DNA of 64,000 nucleotides from Planoprotostelium fungivorum (GCA_003024175.1 MDYQ01000520.1:51215-115214), one strand, 5' to 3'; numbered from the stretch's first letter, positions 36,077 through 48,584 are shown. The notes: generated from the letters alone by a model not told the origin. Translations and numbers: made by a program.

Positions 36077-36439
36077 TCATTGTTTCTGTTCTCTGATCCT
36101 GGCGAGACGTGCTTCCGTTTCGGCCGCCTCTTTCGCTGCCTTCGCCTTCTTATCCTCTTCCGCCTGTAGAGTTCAGAATGCATGAAGTCACTGCAATCGC
36201 ACCTTCTTCATTCTCGCTTCTAATTTGATTCGCGCCGCTTCTTCTCTCGCCTTCTGCTCATCTACTTCTCTCTCCTTCTTCTCTGCTTCAGGATCGACAG
36301 CCAACTGCCCCTTCTCCTTTCGATGTATGCGATTGATGATACGATCCTCTTCCTTCTTCAACGCCTCATCTTCTTCTTGTTTCCTCTCATTGTCTGTCTT
36401 CTGGCTCCACACAGAGGTCTCGTCAATGTGTCCACTCAT
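36077..36439 (-). CDS. small highly charged coiled-coil protein
   Basis: Two exons encode about 110 residues. Exon 1 begins MSGHIDETSVWSQKTDNERK and continues as a Lys/Glu/Arg-rich helix (EEDEALKKEEDRIINRIHRK, EKKEREVDEQKAREEAARIK). An intron of about 40 nt follows RMKKVRLQ. Exon 2 is EDKKAKAAKEAAETEARLAR ending REQKQ with the stop at 36077-36079. I do not recognise a family; charged single-helix composition alone is not diagnostic. It lies convergently only about 140 bp from the end of WDR7. The minus start codon at 36437-36439 was chosen over the upstream Met at 36460 because the following sequence looks like a true N-terminus. Confidence 0.6.
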
Positions 36440-36741
36440 CGTGCAAAAATGTGGTTTCAACTTGAAATATCATTTGTAGACCCGCTTTTCACGGCCAGCA
36501 AAACAAATCTAAAGAGGAAGGATGGACTGATACCGTTGTTCCACCCTATCTGTCTGTATGAAGCGAACGTTTCTGTCTTCTGAAACGTACATGTTTTGTA
36601 CGACAACATACGAAAAGCTCGGTTCCGTACACGCGTTCTTTTATTTGATTGCCACAAACTGTCGCACCTTGAATTCTTGTCCACGTGTCTAAGATAACGG
36701 GAAGGAGAGGACAACAACTGAGAGAGAATCGTAAAAGAAGC

Positions 36742-38721
36742 ATGCGGTCCGGCACAATCACATATACTTTGGCAGTAGCCACAATATTCAGCATCCTCTT
36801 GCCTACGGGAGGTGCTCTTGAAGACGACCGAGTTGAATGGCCAGTCATCGGCATCGACCTTGGTACAGCCTATTCGTGTGTTAGTGTTGTCCACCAGGAT
36901 GGACAAGTGGAAATCTTGGAGAATGATCTGGGTGACCGGTGAGCTTTGATCTCACCTCACCTCACCACGATCACAATTGACCAAGACCTGCAGCTTGACA
37001 CCTTCTTATGTGGCATTCACTGACACAGAGACACTGATCGGAGAGGCAGCAAAGAATCAAGCCGTTGTCAACCCAGAGAACACAGTCTTTGACGTCAAGC
37101 GTCTGATGGGAAGAAAGTACAATGACCCAGAGGTACAGAGAGACAAGAAGCTGTACCCCTTTGAGATCGTCGAGAAGGACAGCAAGCCTTACATCCGTGT
37201 CACTGAGAAGGGAGAGAAGAAGAGCTATAACCCAGAGGAGATCACAGCCATGATACTTAGTGAGTGTCTGAACGTGTCTCTCTCGTTTCACTGACACATC
37301 TTCTCACAGCCAAGATGAAGGAGACTGCCGAGGTCAAGATCGATAAGCCCGTAAAGAACGCCGTACTCACCTGCCCCACCTCTTTCAACGACGCTCAACG
37401 TCAAGCTACCAAAGAAGCCGGTATCCTCGCTGGTCTGGACGTCATACGTATCATCAGCGAGCCCACGGCCGCTGCCCTGGCTTACGGTCTGGACAAGAAG
37501 GGAGAGAAGAACGTCCTTGTCTTCGATCTAGGAGGTGCCTTCGATGTGTCTGTCCTCACTATCGAAGATGGGATCTTCGAGTTGCTTTCTACCAACGGAG
37601 ACCCCCAATTGAGAGGAGAATACTTCGATCGAAGAGTCATCGAGCACATCCTCGAGGTGTTCAAGGAGAAGACAGGAAAGGATGCCTCCAGCAACAGAAA
37701 GGCAATCCAGAAGCTGAGAATCGAAACCGAGAAAGCCAAGAGACATCTATCCTTCCAGCGCCAAGTCACCATCGAGGTCGAGTCCTTCCACGATGGCCTT
37801 GACCTCACTGAGACTCTCACCCGAGTCGAGTTCGAGCAGCTCAACTCTGATCTCTTCGACAAGATCCTCAAGCCCGTTCAGCACGCACTCGACGACGCGA
37901 AGAAGAGGAGGGATGAGATCGACGAGATTGTTCTCGTTGGAGGATCCACCCGTATGCCCAAGGTCCAGCAGCTTCTCAAGGAGTTCTTCAACGGAAAACA
38001 GCCCAACAAGGGCATCAATCCTGATGAGGCTGTTGCCTACGGAGCTGCCATCCAGGGAGGATTTCTCTCTATAGAAGACATCCTATGTTCTGTTATCCTC
38101 ACGGATTACGTTCCCCTCACTCTGGGTATCGAGACCGCCGGTGGAGTGATGACTCCCATCATCTACAAGTACACTCTCTCCCCCACAAAGAAGTCGCATG
38201 TGTTCTCCACCTACCAGGACAACCAAGACACAGTCTCGATCAAGGTATTCGAGGGAGAGAGGTTGATGACAAAGGACAACCATCTCCTCGGTAAGGTAGA
38301 GCTCACTGGCATCCCCCCCGCTCCACGAGGAGTGCCTCAGATTGAAGTGTCCTTCACTGTGGACGTTGACGGTATCCTTCACGTATCCGTCGAACACAAG
38401 GGAATCGAAAAGAGGGAATCCATCACTGTGATGAAAGGAAACCACACTTGTTGGGAGATCGATAGACTTATTCAGGAAGCCACATCAGCCGCCGAGGAGG
38501 ACCAGATAGTGAAGGACAGAGTAGAGGCCGATGTGAACGGAAACGAGAGCTATGCCTGCCATGTTAAAATGTCCAACGAAGAAAGGGTCGGTGACAAGTT
38601 GGGAGCCGAGAAAGGCGCTGTCGTGATCAGACGAGATTCGATTGAGGGTCACCAAGGACAAAGCCAACAAACATCAGAAGGACTTTTGTATGCTGACGAT
38701 GGAGGTTTCCTCAGAAAGTGA
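36742..38721 (+). CDS. divergent BiP/GRP78-type Hsp70, copy 2
   Basis: Paralogue of copy 1 at 18.1 kb with identical intron positions (exons 36742-36938, 36994-37259, 37310-38721), about 624 residues. The signal peptide is nearly identical. It has the same DLGTAYS, DLGGAFD and RGEYFD departures from canonical BiP, so these changes predate the duplication. It also changes [11 protein letters not shown] to [11 protein letters not shown]. Unlike copy 1 it keeps a good DGILHVSVE strand in the peptide-binding domain and the [14 protein letters not shown] sequence. The C-terminal third diverges sharply, ending [12 protein letters not shown] without an ER-retrieval tetrapeptide. The central ATPase exon is almost identical to copy 1 over long stretches, whereas flanking parts differ. 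This suggests recent conversion or strong constraint in the centre. Confidence 0.9.
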
Positions 38722-38968
38722 TGGTATCGAATAACCAGGTCGTGCATACTGAAGAGATGTTAATACATTCTGTTTGTTTGTGTATGTTCATTTTCCTTCG
38801 TGAATCAATCATCATAGACGATGAGAAATAAGATGAGGCAAGTGATGGCACCAAGATTTATTCGATCAGAAGGCCTCAGTAGGGACAGGCAGGTGAAAAA
38901 AGTACACATTCGCTAGATGATTCGATAGCGCGTGCAGTGCCCAACCGTACCTGGCTTATCATTGGATC

Positions 38969-39246
38969 TCATGACATCCTCACCATTCGAGGTCCTCGAA
39001 GCCCGATCGTGATGATGTCGGCTGACTTGTGACACAAGAAGTTGATACATTTAACTTCCTTCAATTTTTTGTTCGCGGAGTTCTGAACGGACGTCAGTCC
39101 ATCATGGCGATCGCATGAACCCAATAAGACAGAATGTGTGACATATACTGCACCTCAAGAGTCGATGCAGACTCACTTACGTATCTATCAACTTTGAATT
39201 TCAGGTGATCCCACATCATGGAATCTGGGCCTGGATCTTCAGACAT
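38969..39246 (-). CDS. small two-exon protein of unknown function
   Basis: Too small to stand out, but it reads as a gene. On the minus strand, ATG at 39244-39246 gives MSEDPGPDSMMWDHLKFKVD up to RY. A GTAAGTGAG donor and an acceptor ending CGTTCAG follow, and then NSANKKLKEVKCINFLCHKS continues to TGA at 38969-38971. The total is about 60 residues. The GTAAGT donor is the best in this region and the frame is kept through the splice. An alternative donor at GAATG|GTGAGG near the end could add another exon. No family is recognised. The 250 bp between it and Hsp70 copy 2 holds no other gene. Confidence 0.4.
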
Positions 39247-40252
39247 CAAGACTGTGCTGCTCAATCGAGCCTAGAGAGGGCAGAAGATCTTCTGTAGTGG
39301 AGGAAAATGGTATCAAGGCGAGGATCTCGGGGTCTCAACTCCTTTGTTTACTCTTCTCACCTCGATTGATCCTGCGGTAACGTTATAAAAAGGCGGACGA
39401 TATGTTAATCAATCAGTTCACCTAACACTTTTTGCTGACCTCTATCGCGCTGATCTTCGTAATTCTATTATTTTACTTGGAAAGAGAGGAAATCGATTTA
39501 CGAAAGGGCTCAGAGAGTGTTGCCCATATCCATCCACTTTTCACGGTTATTAGAAAGAGATCGTTGATAAGAACTGACTCACCAAAAAGACTGCCCTACT
39601 TTACGATCTGTGTTGTGATTGGGAGGTGTTCGTATCGATGCGATGCGACCATCTGATATCATCGTCAAATTATGTTATTTGGAGGTGCTGGGCTTGCATT
39701 TGAAGTTCATATTTGTTGTGGGTGGCTTCGGCTGTGTGATGTATCCCCCGCATCGCTTTGCCGTGCATAGTTAACTTCCTGCTCTACAACGATATATAAC
39801 CTGCTATTAATAAACAACTTTTAGCTTATCGTCAATTGACGGTCTCATCTTACCTGTTAGAGGTGTGGATCCATCGCTGCAACGAGTGGTACCCTTAAAC
39901 GAGCCCCGCAGCTTACAGTAGAGCCGATTGATTTTGGCAAGGCCTTGCCGGCGCTTCGAGAGGACATCACATCTTCCGCAGGACACATACGTATCCCGGA
40001 TGTCTATTATTATGCAGGTGTGAGAAAAGAGTCCGCGCAAGGTGTCTGTGAGTGGTGGATTTCCATTCTTCAGAAACAGGAATCTTGGGTCCTTTTACCA
40101 GAACACAAAGTGACCCAAAAGATAGGACAACAGATTCCTCAGAGTACGTGAGATTCCCTGGAACTGTATGACTTAAGGTGATTTGTCGCAAACCTTTTCC
40201 AAACCACATTTGTCACATTTGTTCGTCACATTCTTTCCAACCCTCTGTCCTC
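39247..40252. other. 1-kb gene-poor spacer, possibly with an RNA gene
   Basis: The longest stretch without a supported protein gene. A TATAAAAAG at about 39386-39394 (+) and TATATAA at about 39793 resemble TATA boxes. A plus-strand frame at 39432-39656 begins with a hydrophobic segment but lacks an ATG. Around 39847-39960 there is a possible structured RNA (see findings). A 68-codon frame at 39945-40151 has no recognisable similarity. Confidence 0.4.
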
Positions 40253-43200
40253 ATGAAGATGGATCGCGTGTCGCATCTGCCGACCAAGATCATAATGATC
40301 ATACTCTATGTAGCCTCAGGTGGGTCTTGTACCAATTTACACACGATCGCGGCTGATGTCACCCAGCTGCTCTCGCATACCATACCAACCAGGCTGGACT
40401 TGATTCTCAGTTCGATTCCGTGTGTATGAATGCGACATTTGGTACGCATCCGATGGCCATGACTGCCGCCAACACCTCAGCCTTGTGCTGCCTCCTCTCG
40501 GAAATTACTGCACCGACCAATCTGTCGTGCAACTCCGCCTGTCCATCGACTTGGTACTTCAACAAGACGTCCAGCCAGTGTCAGTGCCTGGACTGCATCG
40601 CTCAGAACGCCTGCTCCAACGGAGTGAGAGGATGGGACAACGTTTGCCGGTGTGACCCTTCCAATCAGGCATTACAAGGTGAGTCTGAGGCTGTGACGTG
40701 GTGCGATGATTCATCGAAGGACAGCGTCCTCGTACACGGGGGAATGGATGTTGACGAACGACTGGTCGAACACCTGTGCCAACACATCACTACGGCCGTA
40801 CACCGCCACCGCCCGTGACAATCTGGCCTTCTGCTGCGAGGATGAACTCACACTGTCCTCGTGTACCTTCCAAAGCGCATGCGAGGAGGCTTGTAAGGGA
40901 CCGTACGCGTATAATCAAGGTCACTGTACCTGCCTTTCGTGTCGGCCACGCGAAGAATGCCCATCGCTATGTCCTCATGGGATCTGTACCTGGTCAGGAT
41001 GCACCTGCCCTCCGCCAGGTTCTGCCGGGGATGGTGAGTACTCGTCCACTGCTCGTGATCCTTCTGATATCTATCAGAGCCGTTTACTTCGGACAAATTA
41101 GTGATCAAGGGGGGTTCGAGCTGTCCGGACGATTCGATTCCGGTGTCAAATTTAGATGGCAAAGCGATGTGCTGCAAACAGCTGGAGGTCGGTCTCTGTG
41201 CCTATCAGAATCAGGTGGAGCGTCTCTGTCCTGGTCACTACTCGTTCGATCGTACCAGAAATCAGTACGCGTGTCTTCAGTGTACAGATGCATCTGCCTG
41301 TCAGCCCGTCTGCCACAAGGGAATATGCTCCTGGAACGGATGCGCCGTCAATGCCTCAATACCCAATCCACGTGAATGATAACATCATCATTTGACATCA
41401 TAATATATGATAATCACATGATTATGTCGTCTCACAGGTACACAGTGGTGTACTCGGGCTTGAATAATCTGGTTGTGACGGGAGGAAACTATCGGGCGTG
41501 CAGTGTGGACTCGACTCCCTACTACGCTCCACTTCGTAACAACACGCCATACTGCTGCCAGGTGTCGGAGTCCATATTGGGTGCCTCAATATCTCTCTGT
41601 GAGCAGACGTGCGGAGGTCTCTACACGACATCCTCTGGTGGTTGTACGTGCCTCGACTGCTCTCTGCAACAGTGCAGTCCACCTTGTACCGTCGGGAGTT
41701 GTACTTGGCAGGGATGTAGCTGCCAAATATCGGGTGATACGTTTGATCGATCGTGTCACGACGTGATAATGACGTCACCGTCAGGTATTCCACCGATATT
41801 TCCCGTGGCCGTCCGGTTTTTGCAGCAAACAGTTGCCTATTCAGTTTCTTCGTGTCCTACAAACACGACGGCTTATACCTCTATATCGAATGGCGCTGGG
41901 AACTGCTGCTCTGTCCTACAAGCACTGATCAGCTGCACCATCGACCAGTGCGAGACTCTCTGTCCCGGAGAGTACAGCTTCGATTCCAACGGCTGTCAGT
42001 GTCTCTCTTGCTCCCCATACGTCTGTCAGCAGTCCTGTACCTACGGTATCTGCACCTTTGGGGGATGCACGTGTCCTATCACTGATTACAGCAGTGTGTA
42101 CAAGTGTCGATGGCATTGCATCTGACATACTCAGAAAATTTCACGGCACAGAATTTTGTTGTCCCAGCAGGTCAGGACTCCTCATGTCCCGCCAACACTA
42201 TCTCGGCCTACTCTCCCGCTCAGAATGATACTGCCAAGTGCTGCCGTGTACTTGGTTCGCTCACCTGTGACCTTCAGAGTCGCTGCGAACACACCTGTGA
42301 AGGCGGACAATACTCCTGGGATCATGGTGTCTGTCAGTGTCTACAATGCGCAGATCACGCGTGCCAACCGAACTGCACGGGAGGAACTACCTGCACCTGG
42401 TCAGGCTGCTCAGCGAGCCGGAGCGATAGTGAGATGATGCGATGACCTCTCGCGTGCTGACGACGTCGACAGGCATCATCATCACTGGTGCGAATTGGAT
42501 GGCCAGGCAGAGCAATTCGGATACTCTGTGCTTCAATTCCACTTATTCTGCAGCGTACACGTCCAATCTGTTCTCCACGGCCGAGTGCTGCTCTCCAAAC
42601 TCCGCTCCGTCAGGCATCAACCAAGCACAATGCGAAGAACAGTGCGCAGGTCCTTATGAATGGGTATCGAATCAGTGTCAATGCTTATCCTGTATCAACT
42701 TTCCCTGTACACCCTCCTGTGACTTTGGTATATGCACATTCTCCGGCTGCAGGTGTCAGTATCCAGCTACCAATGGTGAGATGCCTGTCGAGTGGAGACG
42801 ACTCTGACAGGTGATCACAGGCATCATCACTGAGGTACATCGTACCTATCCGTCGCCCTCGTACGATACTAGCTGTCCGAATGGTACCTTTGCGGGAGAG
42901 AATTACCTGACAGGTCTCCCTCAATGTTGTCACGTCATAGAGACCGACGCCTGTGGTAGCCAAGATCTGTGCGAGAGGACGTGCCCTGGTGACTACCTGT
43001 GGTCCACGTCAACTTGTCAATGTCTGGCATGCCAGGTCCAAACGTGCTCCACTGATTGTCCCTATAGCCGCTGTCGCTGGGGTGGGTGCGGACCACTACC
43101 ATATGATGACACCAGTGAGCTGTCTGAGTCTGTCGACATTCGCAAACTCACGTTGTACAGGACTTTTGAGTGGATACAATCAACGCAATACGGAGGTGGC

Positions 43201-46200
43201 CTACGACTCGAACTGCACCATTGGCTCTGCCTTCACCTGGTCACTGAAACAAACAGCCGAATGCTGTAACGTGACAGCATCTATCGTCAGGGTATCGGTG
43301 GAATACTGCGAGCTAGCCTGTCGTGGGCCGTACACGTGGTCAACCTCCACCAGGACCTGTCAGTGCCTGGCCTGTCAAACGCAAACATGTGGTCCTCTAT
43401 GCGATCGAGCCATTTGCGCATGGCAAGGTTGTCAGTATTACACACTCACCAGCCCACGTAAGTGTACACCGTCGTCACTCTGAATCATCTTTGAACTCAT
43501 CTCATCCGTACAGAAATTTCGAACGGGATTATCGATCAATTTCAGCTATTGAATCTTTATCCTTCGAGAGACGAGCTATGCCCTCGTGGTCAAGTCGCTG
43601 CATATCCGAATTTAGGCAACCGCACGGCAATGTGCTGCACGGTGACAGACCGCGTGAGCTGCGCCGTCGCTCAGTGCCAAGCGATATGTCCCGGGAAATA
43701 CTCTTGGAACTCTGGAGTCTGCACGTGCCTCGACTGTCTGATCTATCCGTGCGACAAGTGTCGACGCAGCGTCTGCACGTGGGACGGTTGCATGGAGCCT
43801 GTTCTAGCGTACGAAGGTGATCTATCTGTCACTGAAATGCACTTCCTGACCCATATCCCAGGTCCTGCCGCCAACGGTCTGAACCAGCAGCTACCACTGA
43901 ACAGCCCCTGTACATCTCTCGTGCAGGGGGGTCTCAATACGACCAAGTATTACTCGAATAGAAATGAAGCAGGCTACTGCTGCTCGTCGGATGAACTCAT
44001 CCTAGGCGTGACACAGACGGAATGTGAGAACCTATGTGGAGGCCCATACGAAATTGGTGATGGTAGGACGTGTCGCTGTCTTCAGTGTCAACAACCATAT
44101 CATGATTGCAAGGGCGGAATATTCACCTTCTCTGGATGCCGCTGCGACTCTCTCTCATACGACGATGGTGAGTGCATTCATTCTAGTAGGGGAATCGGTC
44201 CCATTGATACGAAGGAAAGGTCTGTATACGGGCCTCGCCATGCTCGAGATAGCACAAGGCCGCGATATCTGTCCAACTCCCAGTATATCCCACTCGCAGA
44301 GTGCCAATGGGTCCCTTCAGTGCTGCTTGGAGGTGCCGCTGCGTGGCTGTCAGCAGAGTTCATGTGAAAAAGCCTGTTCCGGATACTACCGTTACGAATC
44401 GAGTAATTGTGTCTGCCTCGATTGTGTCGATTACGACTGCCTAAATTCCTGCACTCTCGGTGAATGCACGACAGACGGATGCAGCTGTAGGCCTAGGACC
44501 GATAACACTACGTCGCGTGAGTGAACTCATCATCAACGGCAGGCTGACGTCATCCGACAGTTATGTACCGATCCATGCAGCCTAGGCTACAATCGGACAC
44601 AGTTTGCATCACCGGAAGGGCTTACACGGATCCTTCCCACGTTCCGCAATGTTGCGACAGTATGCACACCTCCATGGTCTGCCATTCCGCGGATGACTGC
44701 GCCTCTACGTGCGGATCGGACTTTCTCTTCGTAGCCATCAACTCCCTCTGTACCTGTCTCAACTGTACAACCAACACCTGCAATCAATTCTGTCCACGAG
44801 GCGATTGCAACCTCGAAGGTTGCAGCTGTAAACCAGCCGCCGGTGGTGTCACGTCACGTGAGGACATCCGTCATCGTGAGAAGAGAGATGATGACGTATA
44901 GGCAGTGTCATACCGCTCAATGTACCCTCGAACGGACGACCCGATGTCCTGTGGTTCCATCAGTCGAACTTATACGGATGATTCGCATATCCCACAATGT
45001 TGCCAGAAGCTCGACACATCATCCATGTTCTGCATGTCATCCGCTGACTGTGCCTCTTCGTGCAGCTCCGACTATACCTTCATTGCTTCATCGTATCACG
45101 ACAGTCCCTCTTGCACCTGCCTCAACTGTACATCTCATGTTTGCAGCCAGTACTGCCCTCTTGGACTGTGTACGTCTGACGGATGCGTCTGTCGACCCGC
45201 CACAAACAGTGAAAATGATGGTGAGTGATGTTCAATATACCGGTGTGTGCCGTTAGGACTTTCATGATGACACTCGACAGTCTCGTACGCTTCCATGCAG
45301 CCCCGATCAGGTTTCGACTCATCCTGTCACTCTGGTAAGGCATACGAAGATGACAACTTGATCGCCTCCTGCTGTAAGACACGTCAAGCCACAAAGATGT
45401 CATGTGGATCAGCGACCGACTGCGCATCCACTTGTAACTCGACGTACTATTACAATTACAACACGGGTGCCTGTTCCTGTCTCGACTGTGCTACCTACAC
45501 GTGTAATTCGTGTGATGGGCTCTGCACGTGGACCGAGATCGAATCGAATCGTGAGACACCATTTCCGTCGGGCATCTCACTGATACTCTATTGCAGTGAC
45601 GAGTCCTACGTCTCAACGGATTATATTCATCGGAGCCCCTTCAGTCATCAATTCCACCGCAGATATCGGCCTGGTCGTCTTTGTTCTGTCACGGAACGGA
45701 TCCTGTCACGACGCCAACTTCTTCTGCCGCTTCGATGACATAATCGTCCCCACGTACACTGATGATGGCTACACCTACTTCTGCATCGTACCTCAACTTG
45801 AGTTACCGGTGACACCATCGGTCACGGTGGATAACGGGAACACCTGGGTCGATGCTTCACAGACCATCCATTTTACTGACCTCGCTATGGCCTCGGAAGT
45901 CGGTAGCGAATTCACTATCCACACGAGCGGAGATAACACGACCTTGAGTTGGAGCTCCCAAGCTGATATACCTCTGGAGGCCATCATATTATACCAGGGG
46001 TGGACACACCTGAATGCTGGAGCCGATCAGCCTGCGCTATTGATGGGTCATCTCCAGGCTGTTGCCATCGGTCTCCCAGGTTCAGGTTCCATCACGCTGA
46101 ATAATAGTGATTACACAGATGAAAGTGATGGTGGGCGCTACACGATCATGCTCAGCCCTGTTCCTGTCGTGAGTTCAAGCCTCGAATGTCTCACGCGCCT

Positions 46201-48584
46201 ACTGACATGTGCCAGAATGAGACTACACGCCGTAGCCTTGGCTCACTGATAAAAAAGGTCCCACCCTCTGCCGTTTGGGGTCTCATCAAAGCCAGCTTTC
46301 AGGCTTACAAGGACGGCTCCTCGGAGCCATACATGGAATTCATCAAGAAACAGGCAAAAAAGATCGTTGGAAACAAGGCCAAAGAATACCTCGGGGCCAC
46401 CAAGAGCAAGTTGGGTGTTGGCGTCCTCTTGGGGGGATACCTTGGCATTAAATTACTCCCGGTAAAATACGGACTGGGATTGGAGTAGGTGCATTCCTCG
46501 CAGAAAGATTTGTTCAACCTGTGAAGGTGAGAATGGACGAATCGATTGACGGATCTCACACATTTGGTTCAGTGGGGCTTTAAAGCGTACAAATATACAC
46601 GTTTGGCAATTGAGACAGCTTACAACGCCCACGCTTCTCTCTGCAACTGGAACTACTGCAGTCAACTCACGTTATGATCTGGTTCAACAAAGACATCGAC
46701 AGCAACCGCGCTGAATGCATATGACCAGGCCTGCCGAAATTACATCAAGTGTCGGGACGATAATCTTGGGGACGCGGCATGTCTGTCGATATGTGCAAAG
46801 AAGGCGGTGAAGGATATCAAAGCCCTCGCAAATAACCAACCTGTCTCCTGGGACAACAATTTTCCAGACTACATCGATCACAGCCACGACGGTAACCCCA
46901 CTGGTCTAGAGAAGGTGATCCGTGGCGTCAAGTCGGCGAATCTGACACGTACATAAGGACTTTGTGAATTGGGGTGTACCTTACTTCCGTGCGGCTGGAT
47001 TTCTGGCTGGGGGATTGGACACGGATCCGTTTCCGATACAGCGGCGCTCTGTCGACTATTTGTCAGACAGACCATGTAACATACCCAAAAATTACGCTGA
47101 TTCTCCTTCTCCTTTGAGCAAACCTCTCACATCCACGTCGGGTGGCGATCCACACTTCATAAGTTTCGATAACAAATTGTTCGACATGCAGTCTGTGGGA
47201 CAATTTCTGTACCTTTCGAGTAAGACGAGTAAGACGGCAGCTACAACGCTCATTCAGGTCATGACGAAACCATGGAACACGAAAGTCAGCGGTATTGTTG
47301 GGGTGAGATTACAATGAACCACGATGACATCATTGTGATGCGGATGACAGATGGCATTCAAGTCCATATACTCCTCCGATGTCGTACAGATCAGTAGCGA
47401 CAATACTGGTACCTACGTGATACTCAACAATCGCACCGTGGACGCCGCTTCAACTGTCCAGACCCGTGGAATCAAGGTCACAGCCACCACATACAGCATT
47501 TTTTTCATAGAGATGCTAGAGGGTGTCACCATCACTGCCGTGACCAACTCTGCAGCCTGGTCGGTTAGCATAACAGTATCTGTCAGCCTACAACGTGTAC
47601 AAGGCATCCTAGGCACACTACCAATGACATGCCCGGATGGTAACGTCATCACGTCGCTGGAACCTAATCAATTTGCACCCAACTATGCATTGGGAGAATG
47701 CTGGAGAGTTACAGACAGCGACGGTACGAGTCTCTTCACCGACCCAACAGACTGGAAGGCTCCAAGGGCATGGATTGGCGGAGGCAAGAAGAGGTCTGTC
47801 AGCGATTGCAGCTCGATCAAACCGTCGGACCTGAGAGCATTTTGCGAATACGACCAGGTCCAGGATCCAGACTTGCTAGACACCATCTTCGAGACGCTGG
47901 TCAGCACAGCCGACATCATCACCCTATCTCAGGTGAGTCATCCTCTTGTGACATGAGGTAGTTGACACGGTTTACAGTTGATCATCGATTGCTCCATCAG
48001 TCCAAGCGCAAGTTCGATCGTCTTCTCTTGGAGTGTCGATGCCGAGGGTATCAGCGGGACCAGGATAGAATACGCACAATCGAATGGTGAATTGGATGGG
48101 ATGTATTCTATACATGGCTGACGCGAATGTCAGGTGACACGTGGCTTTCATCTCAGACTGCTCTGTATGATACTCACGGCACTGTCACGTTCAATGGTGG
48201 GTCGTGTTGCTCAGTAGAATCTTGTTGACGTGGTGACGGTCAGGTCTGCCTTGTGGTCAGACCTCGGTCAGAATCGCTGCCGTCGTAGCAACGCAGGGTA
48301 ACATCACATCTCCATGGACATTGCGCTCTGCTTTCCTTCCGTGCCCACCAGCACCTTATTTGGCAAGTGGTAATCAGACTCAGACTGCTCCAAATCAGAC
48401 CTCAATCACTGAACCATTGAGTCCTGATTCTACAAGTGGACGTGTCGGTATCATTGTGGGTGCAGCAGTAGGCGCTACGATTGGAGTCATTGTGATTGTC
48501 ACCATTGCGGTAGCAACTTTCCTCCTTGTGCGACGGAGAAATGCGGCACAACCAGAGCAGCCCATGGAGCTGACATGCAGATGA
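40253..48584 (+). CDS. giant cysteine-repeat/VWD type I membrane protein
   Basis: A multi-exon gene for a surface protein of well over 2,000 residues. Exon 1 (MKMDRVSHLPTKIIMIILY) is spliced at about 40320-40367 to give a signal peptide ending VASAALA. Then come about 15 tandem cysteine modules (40.4-45.55 kb), nearly one per exon. Next is a beta-rich region (45.6-46.2 kb; RIIFIGAPSVINSTADIGLV, FTIHTSGDNTTLSWSS). It is followed by a helical region with clustered cysteines (NWNYCSQL, CRNYIKCRDD, DAACLSICAKK). A von Willebrand D domain lies at 47.13-47.7 kb, with the hallmark GGDPHFISFDNKLFDMQSVG and VQGILGTLPMTCPDG. A Thr/Ser/Pro stalk precedes one transmembrane helix (VGIIVGAAVGATIGVIVIVT) and a 20-residue basic tail. 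VWD proteins (mucins, SUSD2, otogelin) act in adhesion or gel formation, so an adhesin or cell-coat role is inferred. Many N-glycosylation sites (NxS/T) are present. Confidence 0.85.
40420..45550 (+). repeat. array of about 15 cysteine-rich modules (coding)
   Basis: Each module is about 75-95 residues with the pattern C-x(12-20)-CC-x(8-12)-C-x(3-5)-C-x3-C-x(8-16)-CxCLxC-x(3-5)-C-x(2-3)-C-x(2-4)-C-x(3)-GCxC. Good examples are at 41437-41730 (CTCLDC...CTWQGCSC), 41784-42090 and 42472-42770. Modules generally sit in separate exons bounded by G|GT introns, which fits expansion by exon duplication. The last three (44563, 44905, 45283) share a SMQPR/SMYPR start, a PQCC or ASCC element and DCAS(T/S)C, so they form a younger subgroup. 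Confidence 0.85.

Noticed and set aside
39432-39656. Hydrophobic 74-codon plus frame after a TATA-like box
   Set aside because: No ATG start, no splice model and no similarity; kept only as part of the spacer note.
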